Source: Cellulomonas flavigena DSM 20109
GTDB taxonomy: Bacteria > Actinomycetota > Actinomycetes > Actinomycetales > Cellulomonadaceae
Assembly (NCBI RefSeq): GCF_000092865.1
Contig: NC_014151.1
Span: 558,001 to 622,000, forward strand
Direction: 5' to 3'
DNA length: 64,000 bases
Part shown: positions 37,236 to 46,747 of the stretch, one piece after another
Position numbering within the stretch: the first letter of the stretch is position 1
Layout of the letters: every line of letters starts with the position of its first letter
Program-made: the position numbers and the translations under genes
The notes under the pieces: model-generated
The model's input: the letters and a program-made list of their open reading frames with translations, nothing else
The model's database searches: none
Told to the model about the DNA's origin: nothing

Positions 37236-37574
37236 ATGCAGCAGCCCGTCTCCGGCACCATCACCGTCGAGCAGCGCGTCGAGTCCGTCGTCCTGCGGTT
37301 GCAGGGCGAGATCGACGTGACCCTGCGCGACGCCGCGGACCGCGCCCTCGACGAGGCCCTCGCGGCCCGGCTGCCGGTCGTGCTCGACCTGTCCGAGGTG
37401 ACCCTCATCGGCGCCACGGGCCTGGGGCTGCTCCTGCAGTGCGCCCGCGCGTGCGAGCAGGCCGGGCAGCCGTGCTCGGTCAGCGACATGCCGCCGGCCG
37501 TGGTCCGCGTGCTCGTCGCACTCGGCCTGGACGCGCTCGTCGCCGGCCACGGCGGGAGCCGGCTGCCCGCATGA
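37236..37574 (+). CDS. STAS-domain anti-anti-sigma factor
   Basis: 112 residues from ATG 37236. Single STAS domain: ITVEQRVESVVLRLQGEIDV and VVLDLSEVTLIGATGLGLLL. In SpoIIAA-type proteins the loop reads DSSG with a phosphorylated Ser; here it is GATG, with Thr in that place, so control by phosphorylation is possible but atypical. Such proteins release sigma factors from RsbW-type kinases. No partner kinase or sigma is adjacent; the stress-type cluster just upstream may be a target. Confidence 0.88.
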   Translation: MQQPVSGTITVEQRVESVVLRLQGEIDVTLRDAADRALDEALAARLPVVLDLSEVTLIGATGLGLLLQCARACEQAGQPCSVSDMPPAVVRVLVALGLDALVAGHGGSRLPA

Positions 37575-37577
37575 CGA

Positions 37578-37605
37578 GGGCCCGGGACGTCGTCGCCCCG
37601 GGCCC
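37578..37605. terminator. Bidirectional terminator between STAS gene and glpK
   Basis: 9-bp stem GGGCCCGGG (37578-37586) / CCCGGGCCC (37597-37605) between convergent genes. Confidence 0.65.
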
Positions 37606-37619
37606 CGTGCCACCCGTCG

Positions 37620-39140
37620 TCACTGCACGTCGTCGTCCACCCAGTCGAACGACTTGGTGACGGCCTTCTTCCACAGCCGGTACTGCCGGTCGCGCTCGTC
37701 GGCGTCCATCGCCGGCTCCCAGCGCTTGTCCTCCGCCCAGTTGTCGATGACGTCCTGCTCGCCGGACCAGTAGCCGACCGCGATGCCCGCGGCGTACGCG
37801 GCACCCAGCGCGGTGGTCTCGGCGACCTGGGGCCGCACGACCGGCACGCCGAGGATGTCGGCCTGGAACTGCATGAGCGCGTCGTTGGCGACCATGCCGC
37901 CGTCCACCTTGAGCTCGGTGAGGTCGACGCCCGAGTCGGCGTTCATGGCGTCGAGCACCTCGCGCGTCTGGAACGCCGTGGCCTCCAGCGCGGCACGCGC
38001 GATGTGCTCCTTGGTGACGTACCGCGTGAGGCCCACGATCGCGCCGCGCGCGTCGGAGCGCCAGTACGGTGCGAACAGGCCCGAGAACGCGGGGACGAAG
38101 TACACACCGCCGTTGTCGTCGACCGCCGCGGCGAGCCGCTCGACCTCCGGCGCCGACGAGATGATGCCGAGGTTGTCGCGCAGCCACTGCACGAGCGAGC
38201 CGGTCACCGCGATCGAGCCCTCGAGCGCGTACACCGTGTCGCGGTCGCCGATCTTGTAGGCCACCGTCGTCAGCAGGCCGTTCTCCGACGCGACCGGCTC
38301 GGTGCCCGTGTTGATGAGCATGAAGTTGCCGGTGCCGTACGTGTTCTTCGCCTGCCCGACCTCGAAGCACGCCTGACCGAACGTCGCGGCCTGCTGGTCG
38401 CCGAGGATGCCGGCGATCTTCACGCCCGGCAGGAGCCCGCCCTTGCGGTCCTCGCCGTACACCTCGGACGACGAGCGGATCTCCGGCAGCATCGAGACGG
38501 GGATGCCCATCTCCCCGGCGATCTCCTCGTTCCACGTGAGGTCGTCGATGTTCATCAGCATCGTGCGCGACGCGTTGGTCGGGTCGGTGACGTGGATGCC
38601 GCCGTTGGTGCCGCCCGTCATGTTCCACAGCACCCACGAGTCGGTGTTGCCGAACGCGAGCCTCCCCGCCTCGGCCTTCTCGCGGGCGCCGTCGACGTTG
38701 TCGAGGATCCAGCGGATCTTCGGCCCGGAGAAGTAGGTCGCCAGCGGCAGGCCCACCCGGTCCTTGTAGCGCTCGGCACCGCCCCCGAGCGCCGCGAGCT
38801 CGTCGCAGATCTTCTGCGTGCGCGTGTCCTGCCAGACGATCGCGTTGTACACCGGGTCACCGGTCTCGCGGTCCCACACCACCGCGGTCTCGCGCTGGTT
38901 GGTGATGCCGACGGCTGCGATGTCCTCGTGCGTGAGGCTCGCACGCCCCAGCGCCATGCCGACGACCTCGCGGGTGTTGACCCAGATCTCCTGCGCGTCG
39001 TGCTCGACCCACCCGGCCCTCGGGAAGATCTGCTCGTGCTCCTTCTGCCCCACGGAGACCACCTGGCCCGCGTGGTCGAAGATCATCGCGCGCGTCGAGG
39101 TGGTGCCCTGGTCGATGGCCATCACGTACGTCTCGGTCAT
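37620..39140 (-). CDS. glpK: Glycerol kinase
   Basis: 506 residues, full length. FGGY kinase that phosphorylates glycerol to glycerol-3-phosphate. Motifs: [67 protein letters not shown] and the FGGY signature region [24 protein letters not shown]. Last gene of the glpD-glpF-glpK unit; ATG 39140 lies 46 bases after glpF. Confidence 0.98.
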   Translation of the reverse strand: MTETYVMAIDQGTTSTRAMIFDHAGQVVSVGQKEHEQIFPRAGWVEHDAQEIWVNTREVVGMALGRASLTHEDIAAVGITNQRETAVVWDRETGDPVYNAIVWQDTRTQKICDELAALGGGAERYKDRVGLPLATYFSGPKIRWILDNVDGAREKAEAGRLAFGNTDSWVLWNMTGGTNGGIHVTDPTNASRTMLMNIDDLTWNEEIAGEMGIPVSMLPEIRSSSEVYGEDRKGGLLPGVKIAGILGDQQAATFGQACFEVGQAKNTYGTGNFMLINTGTEPVASENGLLTTVAYKIGDRDTVYALEGSIAVTGSLVQWLRDNLGIISSAPEVERLAAAVDDNGGVYFVPAFSGLFAPYWRSDARGAIVGLTRYVTKEHIARAALEATAFQTREVLDAMNADSGVDLTELKVDGGMVANDALMQFQADILGVPVVRPQVAETTALGAAYAAGIAVGYWSGEQDVIDNWAEDKRWEPAMDADERDRQYRLWKKAVTKSFDWVDDDVQ

Positions 39141-39186
39141 GCGTCTGCCTCTCTCGGGAGAACGGGGTGGGACGCCGGGTGCCGGG

Positions 39187-39924
39187 TCAGGAGATGTAGG
39201 CGCCCGCGGCGAGACCGGCGAGCGCGCCGCCGACCAGCGGGCCGACGATCGGCACCCAGGCGTAGCCCCAGTCGGACGAGCCCTTGCCCCTGATGGGCAG
39301 CAGGGCGTGGGCGATGCGGGGGCCCAGGTCGCGGGCCGGGTTGATGGCGTACCCCGTCGGGCCGCCGAGGCTCGCGCCGATGCCGACGACGAGCAGCGCG
39401 ACGGCCAGCGGGCCGATGTCCGCCGGTGTCTTGGCGAACGCGAGGACGATGAACACCAGGACGAACGTCGCCACGGCCTCGGTGAGGACGTTCCACACCG
39501 GGGAGCGCAGCTCGGGGCCCGTCGAGAACACCGCGAGCTTGGTGGCCGGCTCCGCGTCCTCGTCGAAGTGCTTCTTGTACGCCAGGTACGCCAGCGCCGC
39601 ACCGACCGCCGCGCCCAGCATCTGCGCGGTCACGTACAGCACGCCGTTGAGCGCGGTCACCGGGATGCCCTCGGCGAACTCGTCGGCGCCCGACGCCCAG
39701 ATGCCGAGCGTCACGGCGGGGTTGATGTGCGCGCCCGACTTGTAGGACGCGTAGACGCCGGCGAAGACCGCGAGGCCCCAGCCGAAGTTGATGAGCAGCC
39801 AGCCGCCGCCGAACCCCTTGGTCCGCGGCAGGATCGCGTTGGCCACGACCCCGGCACCCAGCAGGATGAGGGTGCCGGTCCCGATCGCCTCGGACCAGAA
39901 CGCGTCACCGATGGTGTAGTCCAC
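39187..39924 (-). CDS. glpF: Glycerol uptake facilitator (aquaglyceroporin)
   Basis: 245 residues, six transmembrane helices. The two NPA boxes are HINPAVTLG and AINPARDLG; Asp after the second NPAR is the mark of glycerol-conducting GlpF rather than water-only aquaporins. GTG 39924 follows AGAGAGG by six bases. Forms one leftward unit with glpK and lies after glpD. Confidence 0.95.
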   Translation of the reverse strand: MDYTIGDAFWSEAIGTGTLILLGAGVVANAILPRTKGFGGGWLLINFGWGLAVFAGVYASYKSGAHINPAVTLGIWASGADEFAEGIPVTALNGVLYVTAQMLGAAVGAALAYLAYKKHFDEDAEPATKLAVFSTGPELRSPVWNVLTEAVATFVLVFIVLAFAKTPADIGPLAVALLVVGIGASLGGPTGYAINPARDLGPRIAHALLPIRGKGSSDWGYAWVPIVGPLVGGALAGLAAGAYIS

Positions 39925-39989
39925 GTCAAACCTCTCTCGTCGACGTCGTTGTCTCGCGAGTCACGTGCACCGCCGCACGCGGCGGCATG

Positions 39990-40018
39990 CGCCGGGGCGA
40001 CGGTGCGCCGCCCCGGCG
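39990..40018 (-). terminator. Hairpin between glpD and glpF
   Basis: 9-bp stem (39990-39998 with 40010-40018) with an 11-nt loop six bases past the glpD stop; it may lower read-through into glpF. Confidence 0.5.
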
Positions 40019-40023
40019 TCCGG

Positions 40024-41835
40024 TCAGGTGCCGACCGGGCCCGACGAGCCGCGGCCCGCGGGGGAGCCGGGCTTGCTGCCCGGGTCGGCGTCGTCGCCCA
40101 GCGGCAGCAGGGGCGCGAGGTCGGGGGCCTGCAGCCGTGCGCGCTCGGCGGTCTCGTCGTCCGGCGCGGCCGCCGCGGCCTCCTCGGCTGCGGCCCGCGC
40201 GCGGTACGCCCCGATCTCCCGTGCGCGCGTCGCGTCGTCCCAGCCCAGGACGGGTGCGACCAGGTCCGCGATCTCGTCGAGAGCGCCCGTGCCCTTGTCG
40301 GCCTGCTCGTAGTTCAGCCGGGTGCGGTGCATGAGGACGTCGTCGAGGTGGAGCGCGCCCTCGTGGCTCACGGCGTACACGATCTCGGCGCCGATGTAGG
40401 CCGGGGCGTGCTCGAGCGGGCGCGCGAGCTCCGGGCGCTCGTCGCACAGGTCCGTCAGCTCCTGCAGCAGCGAGCCGTACCGGTGCAGCAGGTGGTCCAT
40501 GCGCGGGCGGTCCCAGCCGTAGCGGGCCGCGATCGCGCGGGACTGGCGCTGCACGACCTTCAGGCCCTCGGCGCCGACGAGCGGCACCTCGTGCGTGATC
40601 GACGGCAATGTCGTCGCCCGCGAGCCGAGCGCGAAGTCGACCGCGTCCTTCGCCATGACGCGGTACGTCGTGAGCTTGCCGCCCGCGACGACCGTCAGGC
40701 CCGGGGTGGGCGAGGCCACGGTGTGCTCGCGCGACACCTTCGCGGACGACGTGCCCTCCTTGGTGCCCGGCTGCAGCAGCGGCCGCAGGCCGGCCCACGT
40801 GCCGATGACGTCCTCGCGGGTCAGCGGGCGGGACAGCACCTGGTTGGCGTGGTCGATGACGTAGTCGATGTCGGCACTGGTGGCGACGGGGTGCGTGAGC
40901 TCCTGCTCGTACGGGGTGTCGGTGGTGCCGATGACCCAGTAGCGGGACCACGGGATGATGAACAGCACCGACTTCTCGGTCTGCAGGATCAGACCCGTGC
41001 TGCCCTCGATCCGCTTGCGCGGCACGACGATGTGGATGCCCTTGGACGCGAGCACGCGCAGGCCGCCGTCGCTGCCGGCGAGAGCCTCGGTCTCCTCGGT
41101 CCACACGCCGGTCGCGTTGATGACGTGCCGGGCGCGCACGTCGATGCGCTCTCCCGTCTCGAGGTCGACGACCTCGGCGCCGCTGACCGCACCGCCCGTC
41201 GTCGTCTGCAGGCCGACGACCTGCGTGCGCGACGCCGCGTGCGCGCCGTAGCTCACGGCGGTGCGGACCAGGGTCTCGACGAGGCGTGCGTCGTCGACGC
41301 TCGCGTCCCAGTAGCGCACGGCCCCGATCGCGGCGTCGTGCCGCAGGTCGGGGAACATGCGTTCCATGCCCTTGCGCGTCAGGTGCCGGTGGATCGGCAT
41401 CGCGCGCCGCGTGCCGGACACCGACGCGAGCGTGTCGTACAGCGCGACGCCCGCGCCCACGTACGCCCGCTCCCACACGCGGTTCTCCAGCGGGTACAGG
41501 AAGCTCACGGGCTTGACGAGGTGCGGCGCGAGCCGCGTGATGAGCAGGTCACGCTCCGTGAGGGCCTCGCGCACCAGGTGGAAGTCGAGCATCTGCAGGT
41601 AGCGCAGGCCGCCGTGCACGAGCTTGCTCGACCGGCTCGACGTACCCGACGCCCAGTCCTGCCCCTCGACGACGGCGGTGGACAGGCCGCGCGTGACGGC
41701 GTCGAGCGCGATGCCCGCACCGGTGACGCCGCCGCCGATCACCAGCACGTCGAGCTCGCGTCCGCGCTCCGAGCTGGCGCGCAGCCCGTCGAGCGCGTCC
41801 TGCCGGGCCTGCGCCGTCAGCGGTGCGGTCCTCAT
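40024..41835 (-). CDS. glpD: Aerobic glycerol-3-phosphate dehydrogenase
   Basis: 603 residues. FAD enzyme of the inner membrane face that oxidises glycerol-3-phosphate to DHAP. FAD site LVIGGGVTGAGIALDAVTRG, SSRSSKLVHGGLRYL, VINATGVWTEE, GTTDTPYE and the C-terminal DAO_C domain (LLHRYGSLLQEL to DLVAPVLGWD). The last about 40 residues are a disordered Gly/Ser/Pro tail. ATG 41835 follows GGGAGGG. First gene of the glycerol operon. Confidence 0.97.
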   Translation of the reverse strand: MRTAPLTAQARQDALDGLRASSERGRELDVLVIGGGVTGAGIALDAVTRGLSTAVVEGQDWASGTSSRSSKLVHGGLRYLQMLDFHLVREALTERDLLITRLAPHLVKPVSFLYPLENRVWERAYVGAGVALYDTLASVSGTRRAMPIHRHLTRKGMERMFPDLRHDAAIGAVRYWDASVDDARLVETLVRTAVSYGAHAASRTQVVGLQTTTGGAVSGAEVVDLETGERIDVRARHVINATGVWTEETEALAGSDGGLRVLASKGIHIVVPRKRIEGSTGLILQTEKSVLFIIPWSRYWVIGTTDTPYEQELTHPVATSADIDYVIDHANQVLSRPLTREDVIGTWAGLRPLLQPGTKEGTSSAKVSREHTVASPTPGLTVVAGGKLTTYRVMAKDAVDFALGSRATTLPSITHEVPLVGAEGLKVVQRQSRAIAARYGWDRPRMDHLLHRYGSLLQELTDLCDERPELARPLEHAPAYIGAEIVYAVSHEGALHLDDVLMHRTRLNYEQADKGTGALDEIADLVAPVLGWDDATRAREIGAYRARAAAEEAAAAAPDDETAERARLQAPDLAPLLPLGDDADPGSKPGSPAGRGSSGPVGT

Positions 41836-42007
41836 GTGGCGGTCCCTCCCCGGGTGGCTGGCCTCGTACGACGTCCGGTGCGCGAGTGCCTCGCGCCGCC
41901 GGGTGCGCCGCCGCTATCGTCATCACGTCCAGAACGGACGCGCAACCTGTGTGAACGAACGTGCACGCGGTTGGCGATGCCATGACGTTCTCAGGAGGTG
42001 CGGACGG
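41836..42007. promoter_or_regulatory. Divergent control region of the glycerol operon
   Basis: 172 bases between glpD and the SorC-type regulator. CAACC (41943-41947) and GGTTG (41969-41973) form outer arms of an imperfect dyad with a central GTGTGAACGAACGTGCAC stretch that could bind the regulator. AGGAGG (41993-41998) serves the regulator's GTG 42008. Confidence 0.4.
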
Positions 42008-42976
42008 GTGTTCGTGGAGCGGGAGCAGGACGTCATGCGCGCCGCGACCATGTACTACCTGCAGGACCTCAAGATGGAGGTCATCGCGCGGCACCTCGGC
42101 ACGTCGCGGTCGACGGTGTCGCGCCTGCTGCGGCGGGCGCGCGAGACCGGGCTCGTCGAGATCACGCTGCGCCCGTCGAGCACACGCGCCCCGGGCCTCG
42201 GGCGCACGATCTCCTCGACGTTCGGCATCGACACCTATGTCGTGCCCGTGCCCGACTCCGCGACCTCGGCGGAGCGGCTCGACCAGGTCGCCATGACGGC
42301 CGCGCGGCTGCTCGGGTCCTGGGTCGACTCCGACATGGTCCTGGGCGTCGCGTGGGGGGCGACGATCGCCACCGTCTCGCGGTACCTGGCACCCAAGCCG
42401 ACGCGCGGGTGCGCCGTGGTGCAGCTCAACGGCGCGGCGAGCATGCGCACGTCCGGCGTCGAGTACGCGTCCGACCTCATCTCCTCGTTCGGCACGGCGT
42501 TCGGCGCCGCCGTGCACCACTTCGCCGTCCCCGCGTTCTTCGACTACCCCGAGACCAAGGCCGCGATGTGGCGCGAACGGTCCGTGCGCCGCGTGCTCGA
42601 CATGCAGCGGCGCGCCGACGTCGCGGTGTTCTCCGTCGGTGCCGTCGCCGGGGCCGTGCCTTCGTACGTGTACTCCGCCGGTTACCTCGACGAGTCCGAC
42701 GTGCGCTGCCTGCACGCCGACGGTGTCGTCGGCGACGTGTGCACCGTCTTCCTGCGCGGCGACGGCTCGTGGGCGGACGTCGCCCTCAACAGCCGCGCGA
42801 CGGGCCCGACCCCCGACGAGCTGGCGCGTCTCACCCGGCGGGTGTGCGTCGTCGCGGGCGACAACAAGGTCGCTCCGCTGCTCGCGGCCCTGCGCGCGAG
42901 GGTCGTCACCGACCTCGTCGTCGACGAGCGCACGGCCCACGCCCTGCTCGGCGCCACCGGCACCCGCCCCCGCTGA
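42008..42976 (+). CDS. SorC-family (DeoR-like) sugar-binding transcriptional regulator
   Basis: 322 residues. N-terminal helix-turn-helix (about 8-52: MRAATMYYLQDLKMEVIARH, SRSTVSRLLRRARETGLV) and a large C-terminal sugar-phosphate-binding domain of the SorC/CggR type (LGVAWGATIATVSRYL, FSVGAVAGAVPSYVYS, VVGDVCTVFLRGDGSW). Divergent from glpD, so control of glycerol genes by a phosphorylated ligand such as glycerol-3-phosphate is the likely role (inference from position). Confidence 0.88.
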   Translation: MFVEREQDVMRAATMYYLQDLKMEVIARHLGTSRSTVSRLLRRARETGLVEITLRPSSTRAPGLGRTISSTFGIDTYVVPVPDSATSAERLDQVAMTAARLLGSWVDSDMVLGVAWGATIATVSRYLAPKPTRGCAVVQLNGAASMRTSGVEYASDLISSFGTAFGAAVHHFAVPAFFDYPETKAAMWRERSVRRVLDMQRRADVAVFSVGAVAGAVPSYVYSAGYLDESDVRCLHADGVVGDVCTVFLRGDGSWADVALNSRATGPTPDELARLTRRVCVVAGDNKVAPLLAALRARVVTDLVVDERTAHALLGATGTRPR

Positions 42977-42988
42977 CCCATCGTCCCC

Positions 42989-43199
42989 GCCGAGCGGAAC
43001 GTGGGTCACCGACAGGTGGTGCTGTGGGGGAGTCAGGTTCCGGTGGGCGGGGTGCCCTTCGCCGAGCGGAACGTGGGTCACCGACAGGTGGTGCTGTGGG
43101 GGAGTCAGGTTCCGGTCGGCGGGCTGCCCTTCGCCGAGCGGAACGTGGGTCACCGACAGGTGGTGCTGTCGAGGAGTCAGGTTCCGGTCGGTGGGGTGA
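42989..43199. repeat. 72-bp tandem repeat, three copies
   Basis: Units begin at 42989, 43061 and 43133, with the first two nearly identical and the third diverging at its right end. Each carries CGGAAC and GTTCCG as inverted arms about 36 bases apart and a CACC-GACA-GGTG hairpin. The argA frame is open through all copies, so a 24-residue repeat extension is formally possible, but the argA domain starts after them. Confidence 0.9.
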
Positions 43200-43219
43200 A
43201 GGCGCGTAGTTTGAGAGGC

Positions 43220-43729
43220 GTGAGCCCCGCGCCCGTCGACGTCACACCCGCCCTGCCCGCCGACGTCCGCGCGATCCGACGCCTCGTCGAGCCGTACGCG
43301 AACGAGCGGATCCTCATCGCCAAGGAGTGGGTCGCGTACTACGAGGCCGTGCAGGAGTTCCTCGTCGCCCGGCTGGCCGGCGGCGACGTGGTCGGGTGCG
43401 GCGCGCTGCACGTCATGTGGGAGGACCTCGCCGAGATCCGCACGCTCGCGGTGGCGCCCGACCACCGTGGGCACGGCGTGGGCCACCTCATCGTCGACGC
43501 GCTGCTGGCGCGCGCGCGGCGGCTGGGACTGCGGCGCGTGTTCTGCCTGACCTTCGAGGTCGAGTTCTTCGCGCGGCACGGCTTCCGCGAGATCGACGGC
43601 ACACCCGTCTCCGCCGAGGTCTACGCCGAGCTCCTGCGCTCGCACGACGACGGCGTGGCCGAGTTCCTCGACCTCGCACGCGTGAAGCCGAACACGCTGG
43701 GCAACACGCGGATGCTCCTGGAGCTCTGA
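43220..43729 (+). CDS. argA: Amino-acid N-acetyltransferase (N-acetylglutamate synthase type)
   Basis: 169 residues from GTG 43220. Single GNAT domain: VTPALPADVRAIRRLVEPYA, VVGCGALHVMWEDLAEIRTL, acetyl-CoA loop APDHRGHGVGHLIVD, FCLTFEVEFFARHGF and the ending FLDLARVKPNTLGNTRML, which closely matches the short actinobacterial ArgA (Rv2747-like). It starts arginine synthesis by acetylating glutamate. TAGTTT (43207-43212) seven bases upstream, no ribosome-binding site, suggests leaderless transcription. The 72-bp repeats lie immediately upstream. Confidence 0.93.
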   Translation: MSPAPVDVTPALPADVRAIRRLVEPYANERILIAKEWVAYYEAVQEFLVARLAGGDVVGCGALHVMWEDLAEIRTLAVAPDHRGHGVGHLIVDALLARARRLGLRRVFCLTFEVEFFARHGFREIDGTPVSAEVYAELLRSHDDGVAEFLDLARVKPNTLGNTRMLLEL

Positions 43730-43834
43730 CTCCGCCGGATCGTGCGAGCACCCCACGCTCGGCGGGCAGCGCGTCCACCGTGCGGGCGGGCCGATCGGGC
43801 CGGCCGGTCGGGTCCGCCGGGGGCGACGGCGAGG

Positions 43835-44806
43835 TCAGCGCGGGAGACCGTACGTCGCCACGGCCGGGTCCGGGTCGTCCCCCGGGGCGTCGTGACGGAC
43901 GACGAGGCCGTCGGCCACCAGTGCGTCGAGGCAACGGGCGAGCTGGGCCGCGTCCGACCACGTCGCCGCGACCGCGTCGTGCGGGACGGGGGTGAGCGCC
44001 TCGCGCAGCAGCGCCATGACGCGACCGCGGGCCTGCCGGTCGGTGCCGGCCCACGCCTGGGTGCGGCGCCGGTGCGCGTGCACGTCCGCGGGACGGCCGG
44101 CAGCGAGCCAGCGGCACCGCTCGGCGACCGGGCACGCGTCGCAGCGCGGGGCGCGGGCGGTGCACACCAGCGCGCCCAGCTCCATCGCCGCCGCCGACCA
44201 GCGTGCCGCCCCGGCGTCGTCGTCCGGCACCCAGGCCGCGGCGAGCCGGGTCTCGGCAGCGCTCTGCGTCGGCGCCGGCAGGGCGACGCCCGCGGCGACG
44301 CGTGCCAGCACCCGCCGGACGTTGGTGTCGAGCACCACCGAGCGTCGGCCGAACGCGAACGCCCGGACGGCCGCCGCGGTGTACGGGCCGACGCCCGGCA
44401 GCGCGAGCAGCGCCTCCTCGTCCTCGGGCAGCACGCCGCCGTGCCGCTCGACCACCGTGCGCGCACACTCCTGCAGCCACAGCGCGCGCCGCGGGTAGCC
44501 GAGGCGGTCCCACGCGCGCAGCACGTCGGCGGTGGGCGCTGCCGCGAGGTCGGCCGGGCCCGGCCACCGCGCCATCCACGCGCGCCACGCGGGCTCGACC
44601 CGCACGACGGGCGTCTGCTGCAGCATCACCTCGCTGACCAGGACGCCCCACGGGGTGCGGTCCGGTGCGCGCCAGGGCAGGTCGCGCGCGTGCGCGTCGA
44701 ACCACGTGACGACGTCGGCACGTACCGCAGCAGCCGGGTCGTCGGGCCCGGGGGCGGCGCGGACGGTCGGGTCGACCGTCACGCGGGTGGCGGGTCGGGC
44801 GGGCAC
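43835..44806 (-). CDS. mutY: A/G-specific adenine glycosylase
   Basis: 323 residues. Removes A opposite 8-oxoG. Catalytic Glu in SEVMLQQTPVVRVEPAW, the helix-hairpin-helix LPGVGPYTAAAVRAFAFG with Tyr in place of the lyase Lys, the Asp in VLDTNVRRVL, and the 4Fe-4S ligands CTARAPRCDACPVAERC. The MutT-like C-terminal domain of longer MutYs is not recognisable; the C-terminal about 70 residues are a short winged-helix-like tail. GTG 44806 is the only sensible start. Confidence 0.93.
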   Translation of the reverse strand: MPARPATRVTVDPTVRAAPGPDDPAAAVRADVVTWFDAHARDLPWRAPDRTPWGVLVSEVMLQQTPVVRVEPAWRAWMARWPGPADLAAAPTADVLRAWDRLGYPRRALWLQECARTVVERHGGVLPEDEEALLALPGVGPYTAAAVRAFAFGRRSVVLDTNVRRVLARVAAGVALPAPTQSAAETRLAAAWVPDDDAGAARWSAAAMELGALVCTARAPRCDACPVAERCRWLAAGRPADVHAHRRRTQAWAGTDRQARGRVMALLREALTPVPHDAVAATWSDAAQLARCLDALVADGLVVRHDAPGDDPDPAVATYGLPR

Positions 44807-44971
44807 GCCTCATGGTGCCGTCACCCTCGCCCGTGACCAAGCCGACCGGCCGTGACCCGTGTCATGCCCACCGGGTGACAGCGGTGTGGCGCGTCGTGCG
44901 CGGGCCTGCGACGTCCGCCTCGTACCGTGGACGCGGCCGCACCGACCCGCAATCCCCCCGGAGGTCCCGCA

Positions 44972-45601
44972 GTGAACGACCGGACGCCCCCGCGGGCCCG
45001 AGCGGCCCGTCCCGTGCGTCCGGCGCCGCGTCCGCCCGCGCGCGTCTTCTGGATCCGGCGGTTCGTGGTCCTCGGGCTGCCGCTGCTCCTGGTGGTCGCG
45101 CTGGTCGTGTGGTGGACGGGCCGCGGCCAGGACGCCGCCGCACAGGGCGACCCCTCACCGACGGCCGAGCAGGCGGCGCCGACCCCCACGCCCACCTCGC
45201 AGGTCGGCGTCGCGGACTGCGTCCCGTCCCAGCTCGCGCTCGCGGTCGTGCCCGACGGCGAGTCGTTCGCCGACGGCGTCGCGCCGACCTTCGAGATCTC
45301 GTTGACGAACTCCGGGTCCGAGCCGTGCCTGGTCGAGGCGGGGGACGCCGCTCGCGAGGTCGTCGTGACGTCCGGCGACGACCGGGTGTGGTCGAGCCGC
45401 GACTGCGTCCCCGAGGACGCCGACGCGCGCACGCTGCTGCTCGCGGGCGGGCAGTCGGACGTCACGCAGCTCGCGTGGCCCCGCGAGCGCTCGGCTGCCG
45501 GGTGCCCCGGCGACCTGCCCGCACCCGGCGACGGCACGTACTCGGTGACGGTGTCGGCCGGGGGTGCGACGTCACCCGCGGCGGTCTTCGGTCTCGGCTA
45601 G
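44972..45601 (+). CDS. Membrane-anchored protein of unknown function
   Basis: 209 residues from GTG 44972 (GGAGG, 7-nt spacing). A basic, Pro-rich cytoplasmic start, one transmembrane helix (about 26-48: FVVLGLPLLLVVALVVWW), a Thr/Pro linker, and an extracytoplasmic beta-rich domain with four cysteines (GVADCVPSQ, SEPCLVEAG, SRDCVPEDA, AAGCPGDLP). It may be an Ig-like DUF4232-type domain. TACCGT at 44923-44928 is a likely -10 box. Function unknown. Confidence 0.8.
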   Translation: MNDRTPPRARAARPVRPAPRPPARVFWIRRFVVLGLPLLLVVALVVWWTGRGQDAAAQGDPSPTAEQAAPTPTPTSQVGVADCVPSQLALAVVPDGESFADGVAPTFEISLTNSGSEPCLVEAGDAAREVVVTSGDDRVWSSRDCVPEDADARTLLLAGGQSDVTQLAWPRERSAAGCPGDLPAPGDGTYSVTVSAGGATSPAAVFGLG

Positions 45602-45626
45602 ACCCCGCAGCGGACGGCGCGCCCCG

Positions 45627-46703
45627 TCAGACGTAGCGCTCGAGGATGCTCGACTCCGCGAGTCGCGACAGCCCCTCACGGACCGAGCGTGCGCGCTGCT
45701 CGCCGACGCCCTCGACCGCCATGAGGTCGTCGATGGTCGCCGCCAGCAGCTTCTGCAGCCCGCCGAAGTGCCCGACGAGGCGGTCCACCACCGGGCCCGG
45801 CAGGCGCGGCACCTTCGACAGCAGGCGGTAGCCGCGCGGACCGACCGCGGCGTCGAGCGCCTCGCCGCCGCCGGGCAGGCCGAGCACGCGGGCGATGTGC
45901 ACGATGTCGAGCAGCTGGGTGGAGTCGAGCTCGCCCAGCGCGTCCGGCACGGTCTCGACCGTGCGGCGTGACGTGTCGACGTAGTCGCGGATGACGAGCT
46001 CGCGCTCGGTGCCGACACCGCCGACGAGCTCGTCGAGCTGGAGCGTGAGCAGCCGCCCGTCGGTGCCGAGCTCGACGACGTACCCGGCGATCTCGTCGGA
46101 GATCCGGCGCACCATCTCGAGGCGCTGCACGACGGCGGACACGTCGCGGACCGTCACGAGGTCCTCGATCTCCAGCGCGGACAGCGTGCCGCTGACCTCG
46201 TCGAGGCGGGCCTTGTAGCGCTCGAGCGTCGCGAGGGCCTGGTTGGCGCGCGACAGGATCGTCGTGGAGTCCTCGAGGACGTACCGCTGGTCGCCGACGT
46301 AGAGCGCGACGATCCGCATCGACGCGGACACCGAGATCACCGGCAGGCCGGTCTGCTTGGCGACGCGCTCGGCGGTGCGGTGCCGTGTCCCGGACTCGGA
46401 CGTCTGGATCGACGGGTCGGGCAGCAGCTGCACGGCGGCACGGACGATCCGGCCGCGGACGGGGTCGATCACGACCGCACCGTCCATCTTGGCGAGCTCC
46501 CGCAGACGGGTCGCCGAGAACTCCACGTCGAGCACGAAGCCACCGGAGCACAGCGACTCGACCGTCGCGTCCATGCCGAGCACCACGAGCGCCCCCGTGC
46601 GCCCGCGCAGGATCCGCTCCAGGCCGTCGCGCAGCTCGGTCCCGGGCGCGACGGCGAAGAGCGTCGACCTCAGCAGGTCGTCGTGGGGGTGCGGATGTGG
46701 CAC
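45627..46703 (-). CDS. disA: DNA integrity scanning protein, diadenylate cyclase
   Basis: 358 residues. Makes c-di-AMP while scanning DNA for lesions. The DAC domain holds MDGAVVIDP (DGA) and [14 protein letters not shown] (RHR), a central helical linker follows, and the C-terminal helix-hairpin-helix ([18 protein letters not shown]) binds branched DNA. GTG 46703 has TACGAT six bases upstream and no ribosome-binding site. It follows radA in the same direction, the conserved actinobacterial pairing with a DisA-interacting repair factor. Confidence 0.97.
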   Translation of the reverse strand: MPHPHPHDDLLRSTLFAVAPGTELRDGLERILRGRTGALVVLGMDATVESLCSGGFVLDVEFSATRLRELAKMDGAVVIDPVRGRIVRAAVQLLPDPSIQTSESGTRHRTAERVAKQTGLPVISVSASMRIVALYVGDQRYVLEDSTTILSRANQALATLERYKARLDEVSGTLSALEIEDLVTVRDVSAVVQRLEMVRRISDEIAGYVVELGTDGRLLTLQLDELVGGVGTERELVIRDYVDTSRRTVETVPDALGELDSTQLLDIVHIARVLGLPGGGEALDAAVGPRGYRLLSKVPRLPGPVVDRLVGHFGGLQKLLAATIDDLMAVEGVGEQRARSVREGLSRLAESSILERYV

Positions 46704-46709
46704 GGTCGA

Positions 46710-46715
46710 ATCGTA
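46710..46715 (-). promoter_or_regulatory. -10 box of disA (leaderless)
   Basis: Complement reads TACGAT, six bases before GTG 46703; no clear -35. Confidence 0.5.
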
Positions 46716-46747
46716 TCGGTGGCGTGACGAGTTGTCCGGGAGGCGGC

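Noticed and set aside
42989..43199. Possible CRISPR array
   Set aside because: The 72-bp units are contiguous and nearly identical throughout; there are no unique spacers and no cas genes.
43001..43729. ArgA with a 73-residue repeat-encoded N-terminal extension
   Set aside because: The GNAT domain begins at GTG 43220 right after a TAGTTT box at leaderless spacing, and homologues start there; the open frame through the repeats is not evidence of translation.
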